From positions 1-64,000 of the forward strand of contig JADZDL010000028.1 of NCBI GenBank assembly GCA_020851075.1: DNA of 64,000 nt, given 5' to 3'. The stretch comes from Planctomycetota bacterium (GTDB lineage: Bacteria; Planctomycetota; UBA1135; UBA2386). Below are positions 9,150 through 16,308 of the stretch, piece by piece; positions within the stretch are counted from its first letter, which is position 1; the number at the start of each line of letters is the position of its first letter. The position numbers and the translations under genes are program-made. A model generated the notes under the pieces. It made no database searches, was not told where the DNA came from, and saw only the letters and a list, made by a program, of their open reading frames with translations.

Positions 9150-10544
9150 ATGCTGCTCGTCGCCACGACACTCTCCCTGCTCGCGTTCGACGTCCCTCAA
9201 GAACCAAAGCCCCTTCGCGCCCTCGTCGTGAGCGGCGCCAACAACCACGACTGGCAGTGGACGACGCCCGAGATCGTGACCACGCTCACGGAAACCGGAC
9301 GATTCCTCTGCGAAGTGACCGACGAGCCCGGCAAGACACTTGCCACCGCCAAAGAGCGCCACGCCCGCGGCGAACTCGACGTGATCGTGCTCAACTACAA
9401 CGGCCCGCGCTGGGGCGAAGCCGCGGAGCAGGGTTTCCTTGCCGCCGTGCGCGCGGGCGCGGGCGTCACCGTCATCCACGCCGCCAACAATGCCTTCCCC
9501 GGCTGGCTCGAGTACGAGCAGATGGTCGGCCTGCTGTGGCGCGACGGCACCGGGCACGGGGCCTACCACCCGTTCGACGTGAATGTCGTCGATGCCTACC
9601 ACCCGATCACCGAGGGCATGCGCGACCTGCGCATGCACCCCGATGAGCTCTACCACCGGCTCGTGCTCGGCCAGGGCGCCGAGTTCCGCGTGCTGCTGGC
9701 GGCCTACAGCGAACCGAAGACCGGCGGCACCGGGCGCTACGAACCGATGGCGACGGTGGCCTCGTTCGGCAAAGGTCGCGTGTTCCACACCCCGCTGGGC
9801 CACGTCTGGACCGGGGTGCCCGCGTCGCACGCCACCTGGTTTGATCCGCAGCTGCGCCGGCTCGTTGCCCGCGGCACCGAGTGGGCGGCGAGCGGCGCCG
9901 TCACCCTGGCTCCCGAACCACTCAACTGGCTCACCGAGGCCGAACGCGCCGAGGGGTTTGTGTCCTTGTTTGATGGGCGCAAGATCGAGGCCTTCCGCAG
10001 TTATCGCGGTGCCGCTCCGGCCCCGACGAGCTGGCGCGTGCGCGACGCGGCGATCGAACACGTCGCCGGCGGTGGCGGTGGCGACCTCGTGACCGAGGAG
10101 GAATACGGCGACTTCGACTTCCGCTTCTCGTTCCGCGTCGCGCCCAATGGCAATAGCGGCGTGATCTGGCACGTGCTCGAGACCGAGTCGGAAACCTACA
10201 TGACGGGGCCGGAGTACCAGGTTCTCGACGACCTCGGCACCAAACCCGACGCCAAACCCTCGGCCGGCGCGCTCTACGACCTCGTGCCAGCAACCGGCAA
10301 GCAGGTGCGCCCCGCCGGCACGTGGAATGACGGCCGCATCGTCGTGCACAACGGCCGCGTGCAGCACTGGATCAACGGCCTCATGGTCGTCGACGTGCCC
10401 TGTCGCGGCGCGGAATGGGACGCCATGATCAAAGCGAGCAAGTTCCGCGATTGGCCGTTCGGCAAAGCCGAGAAGGGCCGCATCGCCCTGCAGGATCACG
10501 GCGATGAAGTCGCCTTCCGCAACCTCAGGATCCGCAGCCTGTGA
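9150..10544 (+). CDS. Secreted ThuA domain - DUF1080 (3-keto-disaccharide hydrolase-like) fusion
   Basis: The 464-residue product begins with a short hydrophobic export signal (LLVATTLSLLAF). An N-terminal ThuA-like glutamine-amidotransferase-fold domain follows (about 25-260), with VTVIHAANNAF and LLWRDGTGHGAYHPF. The second domain (about 275-464) is DUF1080, a jelly-roll found in periplasmic 3-keto-glycoside hydrolases/lyases: GFVSLFDGRKIEAF at its start, then FDFRFSFRVAPNGNSGV and TYMTGPEYQVLDD. Such fusions are abundant in Planctomycetota and are associated with sugar degradation, but the exact substrate cannot be read here. Longer in-frame ATGs exist upstream. ATG at 9150 is preferred because the signal peptide starts there. 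It shares a GTGA overlap with the response-regulator gene that follows. Confidence 0.88.
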   Translation: MLLVATTLSLLAFDVPQEPKPLRALVVSGANNHDWQWTTPEIVTTLTETGRFLCEVTDEPGKTLATAKERHARGELDVIVLNYNGPRWGEAAEQGFLAAVRAGAGVTVIHAANNAFPGWLEYEQMVGLLWRDGTGHGAYHPFDVNVVDAYHPITEGMRDLRMHPDELYHRLVLGQGAEFRVLLAAYSEPKTGGTGRYEPMATVASFGKGRVFHTPLGHVWTGVPASHATWFDPQLRRLVARGTEWAASGAVTLAPEPLNWLTEAERAEGFVSLFDGRKIEAFRSYRGAAPAPTSWRVRDAAIEHVAGGGGGDLVTEEEYGDFDFRFSFRVAPNGNSGVIWHVLETESETYMTGPEYQVLDDLGTKPDAKPSAGALYDLVPATGKQVRPAGTWNDGRIVVHNGRVQHWINGLMVVDVPCRGAEWDAMIKASKFRDWPFGKAEKGRIALQDHGDEVAFRNLRIRSL

Positions 10545-11932
10545 ACCGCCCGCCCTCTCCCTCGACGGTGCTGCTCGTCGAAGACGACGAGAGCTTGCGC
10601 AAGGTGCTCGGCAAGGAACTCGCGCGCATGGGCCATCAAGTGCACACGCGCGAGCACGCCAATGACCTGCCGGCCGTGCTGCAGAAGTGCGAACCCGACG
10701 TCGTGTTGCTCGACCTGCACCTGCCGGGTCTCGGCGGCATGGAAGCGCTCCGCCAGGTCGCCATGCAGGACCCCGAATTGCCGATCGTGGTCATGACCGG
10801 GCACGGCACCGTGGCGCTCGCCGTGCAGGCGATGCAGCACGGTGCGTTCGACTTCCTCACCAAGCCGGTGACCCTCGACCTGCTGCAACAGACCGTCGAC
10901 CGCGCTAGCGCTCACGGACGCTTGCTGCGCGAGAACCTGCGCTTGCGCCGCGCGTCGGCCCACGCCTCCGCAAATGCCCTGCTGGTCACCAACCACAGCC
11001 TCTCGGCGCGCCGGCTCGACCAGCAGATCGCGCGCATCGCGAAGGCCAGCCAGAGTGTGCTCATCGCTGGCGAGAGTGGTTCGGGCAAAGAACTCGTCGC
11101 GCGGCGTCTGCACGCCGGCTCGGCGCGGCACGACCAGCCGTTCGTCGTCGTGCACTGCGGCGCGGTGCCGCGCCAGCTCATCGAAAGCGAGCTGTTCGGC
11201 CACGTGAAGGGCGCGTTCACCGGCGCCGAGCAGAAGCGCCTTGGTCTCTTCGAAGCCGCCGACGGCGGCACACTGTTCCTCGACGAAGTCGGCGAACTGC
11301 CGCTCGATCTGCAGCCGGCGTTGTTGCGGGCCGTGCAGTTCGGGGAGATCCGCTCGGTCGGCAGCGATCAGGTGCGCCACGTCGACGTGCGTCTCATCGC
11401 CGCCACCCACCGCGACCTGCGCGCGAAGGTGCAGGACGGCAGCTTCCGCGAAGACCTGTTCTACCGCCTCGCCGTGCTCGAGATCGCCGTGCCGCCCTTG
11501 CGCGAACGGCCCGAGGACGTCCGCGATCTGGCGAAGGCGTTCCTGGCGCGGGAGGCGCAGCGCGCCGAGCGAGCGCTCACCTTCGACGAGGCGGCCCTCG
11601 ATCGCCTGCAGCAGCACACGTGGCCCGGCAACGTGCGCGAACTCGAGAACGCCATCGTGCGACTCGGCGTGCTCGTCGATGGTCCGCAGGTCACCGCCGC
11701 GGACATCGAAGCCCAGGTGTTCGGCTGGCGGACCAGGTCGACCTCGACCGGCGAGTTGCCGACCCTGGACCTGCACGAACTGGAGAGCCTCGCGATTCGC
11801 GCCGCCTTGCAGCGTTTCTCTGGCAACAAGCCCAAAGCCGCGGCAGCCCTCGGCATCGCGTTGAAGACGCTCTACAACAAGCTCAACGCGGCCGAAGAAG
11901 ACAAGGAACCGACCGGGCCTGGCGACGGTTAG
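10541..11932 (+). CDS. Sigma-54-dependent response regulator, NtrC family
   Basis: This transcription activator works with sigma-54 RNA polymerase. Domains in order: receiver (1-120) with phospho-acceptor Asp58 in VVLLDLHLPG and acidic pair VEDDE; AAA+ ATPase (about 150-385) with Walker A GESGSGKE (177-184), the sigma-54-contact loop GAFTGA (224-229) and Walker B GTLFLDEVGE; and a Fis-type helix-turn-helix (about 425-463, ending ALGIALKTLYNKLN). Start is GTG at 10541, overlapping the preceding TGA. It runs convergently into the type III PKS gene 41 bases away. No cognate kinase is adjacent. The nearest NtrB-like kinase is at 20135-21700, on the far side of the lipid cluster, and may be its partner. 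Confidence 0.94.
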   Translation: MNRPPSPSTVLLVEDDESLRKVLGKELARMGHQVHTREHANDLPAVLQKCEPDVVLLDLHLPGLGGMEALRQVAMQDPELPIVVMTGHGTVALAVQAMQHGAFDFLTKPVTLDLLQQTVDRASAHGRLLRENLRLRRASAHASANALLVTNHSLSARRLDQQIARIAKASQSVLIAGESGSGKELVARRLHAGSARHDQPFVVVHCGAVPRQLIESELFGHVKGAFTGAEQKRLGLFEAADGGTLFLDEVGELPLDLQPALLRAVQFGEIRSVGSDQVRHVDVRLIAATHRDLRAKVQDGSFREDLFYRLAVLEIAVPPLRERPEDVRDLAKAFLAREAQRAERALTFDEAALDRLQQHTWPGNVRELENAIVRLGVLVDGPQVTAADIEAQVFGWRTRSTSTGELPTLDLHELESLAIRAALQRFSGNKPKAAAALGIALKTLYNKLNAAEEDKEPTGPGDG

Positions 11933-11973
11933 CCCCCGGGCCGCGCCACAGCGCTCTCGTCACTGCAGCACCC

Positions 11974-13020
11974 TCACCACTGCAGCAACAAGTACTCGCT
12001 GCAGAAGCCCGGCCCCATTGCGAGCATGATGCCGAGATCGCCGGGCTCGCCCGCGTTGGTGCGCAGCGTCGCCTCGAGGATCATGAGCACGGAAGCGCTC
12101 GACAGATTGCCGGCTTTCGCCAACGACTGCCAGCTGCAGCGCAGGTCCTCGTCGCGCAACGCCAGTCCCTCCTGGAGCCCCTGCAGCACCTTCGGACCAC
12201 CCGGATGCGCAATCCACCGCTTCACGTCCCGGCGCGTGCGTCCGTGTGCCGCCAGGAACGCATCGACGTCAACCGGCACACGCTGCCGCGCGACTTCCGG
12301 CACTTCCGCCGAGAGTACGATGCGAAACCCGTGCGCGCCGATATTCCAGCCCATCACGTCCTGCGTGTCCGGGTAGAAGACCGAACGCGTAGCGAGCACC
12401 GCGGGGCCTTTCGCAGGCCGGTTCTTGCCAACGACCACCGCCGCCGCCGCACCATCGCCAAACAGGCCGATGCTGATGAGGTTGGCGACCGAACGATCCT
12501 CGCGCTGCAACGTCAACGAACAGAGTTCGACGGTGAGCACGACGGCGACTCCGTCGGGCTCGCCGCGCACGTAGTCGATCGCGCGCGACACCGCCGCGGC
12601 TCCGGCCACGCAGCCGAGGCCGAACATCGGCACACGCTTGCAGTCCGAGCGAAAGCCCAGCCGCTGCATGAGGCGAGCGTCGACCGACGGACTAGCGAGC
12701 CCGGTGACCGTCGAGAAGTAGATCGTATCGACTTCGTCGGGCCGGATGCCGGCGCGTTCGAGCGCCTGCCGCACCGCCCGTTCGCCGAGTACCAACGCGG
12801 CCTGCAGCCACGCCGCGTTGCACTTCGTGAAGTCGGTAAGTTCGGCGTAGGCCTCGAGCGGCAACGCGAGATACCGCCCGTCGATGCGGGTGTTGCTGTG
12901 CAAGGACCGCAACCGTGGCGCGAGGCGCGCATCCGGCATCGCCGCCACGAGGTATTCAGTCAGGGTCTGCTGGTCGTACCAATGATCAGGAAACGCAGTG
13001 CCAACGGCGGCGATCTTCAA
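11974..13020 (-). CDS. Type III polyketide synthase (chalcone/alkylresorcinol synthase-like)
   Basis: This homodimeric ketosynthase extends an acyl-CoA with malonyl-CoA and cyclises the product to a resorcinol, pyrone or phloroglucinol. Counting from the preferred TTG at 13020 it has 348 residues, normal for bacterial type III PKS. The Cys-His-Asn triad is complete: Cys137 (MFGLGCVAGA), His272 (WIAHPGGPKV) and Asn305 (AKAGNLSSAS). A 25-codon longer ATG start (13095) would overlap the ICMT gene by 79 bases. TTG 13020 instead gives a TTGA overlap like those of the rest of this operon. It is the last gene of YceI-lipoprotein-UbiG-ICMT-PKS. With a lipid methyltransferase next door, a long-chain starter and phenolic-lipid product are likely, as for Streptomyces SrsA. 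Confidence 0.93.
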   Translation of the reverse strand: MKIAAVGTAFPDHWYDQQTLTEYLVAAMPDARLAPRLRSLHSNTRIDGRYLALPLEAYAELTDFTKCNAAWLQAALVLGERAVRQALERAGIRPDEVDTIYFSTVTGLASPSVDARLMQRLGFRSDCKRVPMFGLGCVAGAAAVSRAIDYVRGEPDGVAVVLTVELCSLTLQREDRSVANLISIGLFGDGAAAAVVVGKNRPAKGPAVLATRSVFYPDTQDVMGWNIGAHGFRIVLSAEVPEVARQRVPVDVDAFLAAHGRTRRDVKRWIAHPGGPKVLQGLQEGLALRDEDLRCSWQSLAKAGNLSSASVLMILEATLRTNAGEPGDLGIMLAMGPGFCSEYLLLQW

Positions 13021-13754
13021 CGGCGGAGCCTCGGGAGGAAATACGGCACCGTCGCTCGATAAGCGCGGAAGCGGGCACCGTAGATCGCTTCCCATCGTAG
13101 TTCTTTGAAACGTGGACCGACCACACAGTAGATGGTCCAGCCCACCGTCAGCAACAACCAGTCAGCACTCCAAGAGGGTGCCGTCCAGAGCACGAGGGCA
13201 AAACCCAGGTAGATCGGTTGCCGGCAGGCGCGGAACAGGCCGCCGGTTGGCAGGTCGCCATAGACCGCGGCGCGGCCGCGCAGCAGCGCCCACCAGCCAA
13301 TCGCGCCCGATTGCAGCCCAAGTCCGGAGTCCCAGAGGGCCTTGACCAGGAACAACCACGCCGCGGCAAACAACGCGTACTGCAGTGCGCCCGAGATGCC
13401 GCTCGGACTGTGCCAGACTTCCCCGGACGGCGTCCAGAGCCAGAAGGTCAACAGCAGCTGCAGCGAGCCGATCGCCACGTAGGTCGACGGCGCCAACGTG
13501 CGTCCGTGACCGACTGGCGACAGGCGCTGCAGCCAGCCGCGGCCCTTGCGACTCAGCAGCGTGGAATGCAGGATCGGGAACTGCAGCAGCAGTGCGAGAT
13601 TGGCGACCCAGGCCCATCCGGATGGCAGGCGGCCAAAACCCTCCTGCAGCCCCCCGGCGAGACAGATCGCCATGGAACCAACCGCCAACGCGAACAGACC
13701 GTGGCACAAGACCGCCATCAGAAGGGCGGCCACCACGCGCAGGAAACTCTTCAT
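13017..13754 (-). CDS. Isoprenylcysteine carboxyl methyltransferase (ICMT)-like membrane methyltransferase
   Basis: This 245-residue integral membrane protein has about five to six hydrophobic segments, starting with FLRVVAALLMAVLCHGLFAL. The C-terminal half carries the ICMT/NnrU/PEMT-type features: a CRQPIYLGF motif with conserved Arg-Gln-Pro-x-Tyr, then GPRFKELRWE and a FRAYRATVPYFLPR tail. Family members methylate hydrophobic acceptors at the membrane. Placed directly upstream of and coupled to a type III PKS gene, it parallels SrsB of Streptomyces, which O-methylates alkylresorcinols. ATG 13754 overlaps the upstream methyltransferase stop as ATGA. The substrate assignment is inference from context. 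Confidence 0.82.
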   Translation of the reverse strand: MKSFLRVVAALLMAVLCHGLFALAVGSMAICLAGGLQEGFGRLPSGWAWVANLALLLQFPILHSTLLSRKGRGWLQRLSPVGHGRTLAPSTYVAIGSLQLLLTFWLWTPSGEVWHSPSGISGALQYALFAAAWLFLVKALWDSGLGLQSGAIGWWALLRGRAAVYGDLPTGGLFRACRQPIYLGFALVLWTAPSWSADWLLLTVGWTIYCVVGPRFKELRWEAIYGARFRAYRATVPYFLPRLRR

Positions 13755-14446
13755 GCACGACTCCGATAGAGCGCTGCGTAACCCACGGCGAGACTGCTCG
13801 TCTCGCGCAGCGCGATGGCCCCCGAACGCACGGTGGCCCACAGACGCGGCGCTTCGCCGATGCGGCGCACGAGCGACAGTCCACCTCGCTGCGCCAGCGC
13901 ATCGACTTCGGCCGGTGGCACGAAACGGTGCCACTGGTGCGTGCCGCGCGGGATGTAACCAAGACCTTCGCCCAGCGTGATCGCCAGCAGGCGCGACCGC
14001 AGGGTCTTGTGGATCGTATTCACGAACAGGTACCCACCGGGGCGCAGCAATTCGCACGCGCCGAGAATCACCGCGGCGCGGTCATCGACATGTTCGAGCA
14101 CATCAGCGAGCAGCACGAGGTCCGCGCGGCGCGCAGCGATCGGCGGCGCGGCGAGGTCCCCGCGCACGGCGTGGAACCGACCCGCGGGCTGCGCCAGCGC
14201 CTCCCGCAGGGCTCCAGAGGCGAGGTCGAGGCCAACGACGCGGGCTCCTTCGCGGGCCAAAGGCACCCCGAGCAGGCCCCCGCCGCAACCGAGATCGAGC
14301 ACGACCTTGCCTGGCCACGGCCCAGGCACCCAACGCCGCAGCAGGTCGAGCCGGAACTCGCTCACGCTGCGCAGCGAGCCGAAGGCGCGGCAGGTGGGAT
14401 CCCACCAACCGGCGCGGTCAAACAGTGGTTCGGCTTCGCCGGTCAC
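13751..14446 (-). CDS. UbiG-like SAM-dependent O-methyltransferase
   Basis: A class I methyltransferase of 231 residues. The SAM-binding motif VLDLGCGGGLLGVPLAREG is followed by the acidic VVGLDLA and the post-motif ADVLEHV. The C-terminal part has the UbiG-like stretch ITLGEGLGYIPRGTHQWHRF, which in UbiG lies at the phenolic and membrane-associated acceptor site. UbiG O-methylates catechol or quinol rings carrying a polyprenyl tail. Here a ring made by the neighbouring type III PKS and hydroxylated by a flavoenzyme would be a logical substrate. The GTG start at 14446 overlaps the TGA of the lipoprotein gene (GTGA), which sets the start although a longer reading frame exists upstream. Confidence 0.86.
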   Translation of the reverse strand: MTGEAEPLFDRAGWWDPTCRAFGSLRSVSEFRLDLLRRWVPGPWPGKVVLDLGCGGGLLGVPLAREGARVVGLDLASGALREALAQPAGRFHAVRGDLAAPPIAARRADLVLLADVLEHVDDRAAVILGACELLRPGGYLFVNTIHKTLRSRLLAITLGEGLGYIPRGTHQWHRFVPPAEVDALAQRGGLSLVRRIGEAPRLWATVRSGAIALRETSSLAVGYAALYRSRA

Positions 14447-14886
14447 CGCAGCGTCTCCGCGCGCAGCACGAGGCTGCCGTTCGGAGCCGTAATGCGCACG
14501 TGCCCGGGCGCCTGTTCGAGCGGCACCGGCTCCTTGCCGTCGAGTTCGAGGCCGGCCGCCAAAGAACGCCACGTGCCGCTGAGCGTCTGGAACGCCGACT
14601 GTCCATCGCTCTCGACCAGGGCCGCCGCCGTATAGGTGCCGTCGCCCTGGAACACGTAGTAGACCTTGCGCTGGGCGAGGGCCACTTCGCCCGTGATCAA
14701 CACCGACTCATAGAGGCCAACGAGCGGCAGCGCCGGGGCGGGCGCAAATTGCAGCTCCGCGACCACGGGGGCGACGAGGCGCTGTTCGTGGGCGAGCACG
14801 TTGGAGCCGATGCAGCCACCGAACCCGAACAAGGGCCAGATCGCGACCAGCAAGCGCCAACCGCCGAAGGTGTGTTCCCGCTTCAT
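14443..14886 (-). CDS. Putative lipoprotein of unknown function in the PKS operon
   Basis: A 147-residue protein with an N-terminal hydrophobic stretch ending FGFGGCIGSN, compatible with a lipobox whose Cys lies near residue 25. It is probably exported and membrane-anchored. The mature part is predicted to be beta-rich, with VYYVFQGDGTYTAAALV and LSGTWRSLAAGL resembling a small lipocalin-like or copper-resistance-type barrel repeat. I cannot name the family. It lies between YceI and the UbiG-like gene with 4-base overlaps on both sides (ATGA and GTGA), so it is clearly part of the same transcription and translation unit. It may assist in periplasmic handling of the lipid product. Confidence 0.72.
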   Translation of the reverse strand: MKREHTFGGWRLLVAIWPLFGFGGCIGSNVLAHEQRLVAPVVAELQFAPAPALPLVGLYESVLITGEVALAQRKVYYVFQGDGTYTAAALVESDGQSAFQTLSGTWRSLAAGLELDGKEPVPLEQAPGHVRITAPNGSLVLRAETLR

Positions 14887-16079
14887 CGGGCCCCTCCCAC
14901 CTGCACGCGGGCGCGCAGCGCGATCCAGACCTTGACTTCGTCCTGCATCGTGATCGTGCCGCCGAGCTGGCTCGGCACCGGCACTTCGTAGTCGCTGAGC
15001 TTCAACGGCATCTGGCCTTCGATCTGCAGGCGCAGGCTGCTGTCGGTGGCGACCGTGATCGGCATGCTCACGTCGCGCGTCTTGCCGCGGATCGTCATGC
15101 GACCATGCAGGGTGCCGGCCGCGGTGCGCGCGCCGACGTCGACCTTGGTCGCCTCAAACTTGCCGAGCTCGAAGCGGATCTGGGCGTGGTGGGGCGCGTC
15201 GAGATACTCCCACATGTTGGTGTCGCGCCCGTCCACGCCGGTCTTCAGGGTGCCCGCTTCGCAGGTCACTTCGCCAGTCCAGGCGCCAGCCGGATCGTCG
15301 AAGTCCGCCACGAAACGGCCGGCGACCTTGCCGGTAACCCCGGTGAAATCGTGCAGCGTACTCTTCGCGTCGAAACCCACGCGGCAGAGATCGCTCAGCA
15401 GCGTGTAGGTCTGCGATTGGTCAAACTGGAACTTCGCCGCCGGCACCGAGAACGACAGGAACGAGCCCGCCTTGGCCGCCGCGGGCGTTTCCTTCGTGGG
15501 AGTCGGCTCGGGCCCGGCGGGGACGTTGCCGCCAACCGAAGGCTCTCCTGCCGGGTTCTGCCCCACTGGGTTCTGCCCAACCGGGTTTTCCCCTACGGGC
15601 GTTTGGCCCGGCGCCGGCTCGGTGGTCGGGCCCGCGGCAACGCCCGGCGACACGTCGGCTGCAGGCACGCGGTTGCCCGCCACCGGCAAGGAGCTGCGAA
15701 GCGCCGCCAGCTCGGCCTGCAGGCTCAGCAGCTGCGCGGCGGCGGCGCGCTCCGCCGCGTGTTGCTGCTGCAGGTGTTGCTGGGCCACCTCGCGCGCACT
15801 CGCCTGCAGCTCGGCATGCCGTGCCACCGCCCGTTCCTCCAACGCCGCGCCGAGGTGTTCGAAGTTGCCACCGAGCTGGCTGCGCAGTTCGCCGAGCTCG
15901 CGCTGCAACGTCTGCACATCATCGCGCAGCAAGGCGACCGGATCGGGCCCTGCCGCGGACGCTTCCGCTTGCAGCACGAGCGTGACGCGGTCCTTCACGA
16001 GCATCAAGGCACCGATGGCAACGGCCAAGAGCCCGAGCACGGCGGCGACGCCGATCCACTGCAGGAGTTTTCGGGGCAT
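14883..16079 (-). CDS. Membrane-anchored YceI-domain protein with coiled coil
   Basis: First gene of the minus-strand arm. From ATG 16079 it has 398 residues: a transmembrane anchor (VAAVLGLLAVAIGALMLV, about 10-28), an Ala/Gln/Glu-rich coiled coil (about 40-150), a Pro/Gly/Asn linker with a VGQNP repeat (about 165-200), and a C-terminal YceI beta-barrel (about 215-395) with CRVGFDAKSTLHDFTGVTG and GRMTIRGKTRDVSMP. YceI-type barrels bind isoprenoid or other long-chain lipids in their cavity. A tethered, stalked YceI at the head of a polyketide-lipid operon suggests a periplasmic carrier for the product. ATG 16091 is an alternative start. The earlier ATG at 16145 would place the candidate promoter inside the gene. 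Confidence 0.85.
   Translation of the reverse strand: MPRKLLQWIGVAAVLGLLAVAIGALMLVKDRVTLVLQAEASAAGPDPVALLRDDVQTLQRELGELRSQLGGNFEHLGAALEERAVARHAELQASAREVAQQHLQQQHAAERAAAAQLLSLQAELAALRSSLPVAGNRVPAADVSPGVAAGPTTEPAPGQTPVGENPVGQNPVGQNPAGEPSVGGNVPAGPEPTPTKETPAAAKAGSFLSFSVPAAKFQFDQSQTYTLLSDLCRVGFDAKSTLHDFTGVTGKVAGRFVADFDDPAGAWTGEVTCEAGTLKTGVDGRDTNMWEYLDAPHHAQIRFELGKFEATKVDVGARTAAGTLHGRMTIRGKTRDVSMPITVATDSSLRLQIEGQMPLKLSDYEVPVPSQLGGTITMQDEVKVWIALRARVQVGGAR
15553..15597 (-). repeat. Three 15-bp tandem units inside the YceI linker
   Basis: Three consecutive 15-base units (15553-15567, 15568-15582, 15583-15597) encode the pentapeptide series VGENP, VGQNP, VGQNP and are followed by degenerate copies (AGEPS). 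They lie in the linker between the coiled coil and the YceI barrel. Length variation by slippage is possible. Confidence 0.8.
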
Positions 16080-16102
16080 GGATTGCACCATGCAAGGCAG
16101 TA

Positions 16103-16118
16103 TGCAAGCCGCGTACCG
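16103..16118 (-). promoter_or_regulatory. Candidate sigma-54 (-24/-12) promoter for the YceI-PKS arm
   Basis: Read on the minus strand the site is CGGTACGCGGCTTGCA. Against the consensus TGGCACG-N4-TTGCW it has the invariant GG and GC with the correct 10-base spacing, a perfect TTGCA and two mismatches in the -24 element. Predicted transcription would begin near 16092, just ahead of the ATGs at 16091 and 16079. Support comes from the mirror-image site at 16283-16298 and from the flanking NtrC-type regulator. No expression evidence is available. Confidence 0.45.
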
Positions 16119-16184
16119 GACGAGGCAATGTGCAACTGACGGCATGCGAAGGGCCCCTTCGGGCCAACGCGCGGCGGCAGGGGT

Positions 16185-16215
16185 GTAGGTCCTGCAACCC
16201 GTATGCAGGACCTAC
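16185..16215. promoter_or_regulatory. 12-bp inverted repeat midway between divergent promoters (putative enhancer/operator)
   Basis: The arms GTAGGTCCTGCA (16185-16196) and TGCAGGACCTAC (16204-16215) are perfect reverse complements separated by 7 bases. The dyad centre (16200) coincides with the midpoint (16200.5) between the two candidate sigma-54 promoters, with each -24 GG about 67-68 bases from the nearer arm. Such a dyad is the expected form and distance for an upstream activating site bound by a dimeric NtrC-type protein serving both directions. A repressor operator or a transcript hairpin would be alternative readings. Confidence 0.6.
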
Positions 16216-16282
16216 AAACCCCAAGCCACCCTCGAACCGCTACTTCCCGGCAAAGGCCGCCCTGCACGCTTGCATCTGCCGG

Positions 16283-16298
16283 CGGCACGCAATGTGCT
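16283..16298 (+). promoter_or_regulatory. Candidate sigma-54 (-24/-12) promoter for the MMPL arm
   Basis: The sequence CGGCACGCAATGTGCT matches TGGCACG-N4-TTGCW with invariant GG and GC, correct 10-base spacing and only two mismatches. The predicted start of transcription (~16309) falls on the ATG of the transporter gene, implying a leaderless or very short-leader message. That is unusual and weakens the call a little. Confidence 0.45.
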
Positions 16299-16308
16299 TT
16301 GCCATCTC

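Noticed and set aside
7895-10499. Long open frames on both strands around dacB and the ThuA-DUF1080 gene (up to 716 codons)
   Set aside because: They are shadows of two genes with clear motifs and signal peptides. The shadow products are Arg/His/Gly-rich with no family features.
11620-13062. A 480-codon plus-strand frame across the PKS gene
   Set aside because: Antisense to a PKS with a full catalytic triad. Arg-rich nonsense product.
13020-13095. Longer ATG start for the type III PKS
   Set aside because: It adds 25 Pro/Arg-rich residues not expected in the family and overlaps the ICMT gene by 79 bases. TTG 13020 gives the 4-base overlap seen throughout this operon.
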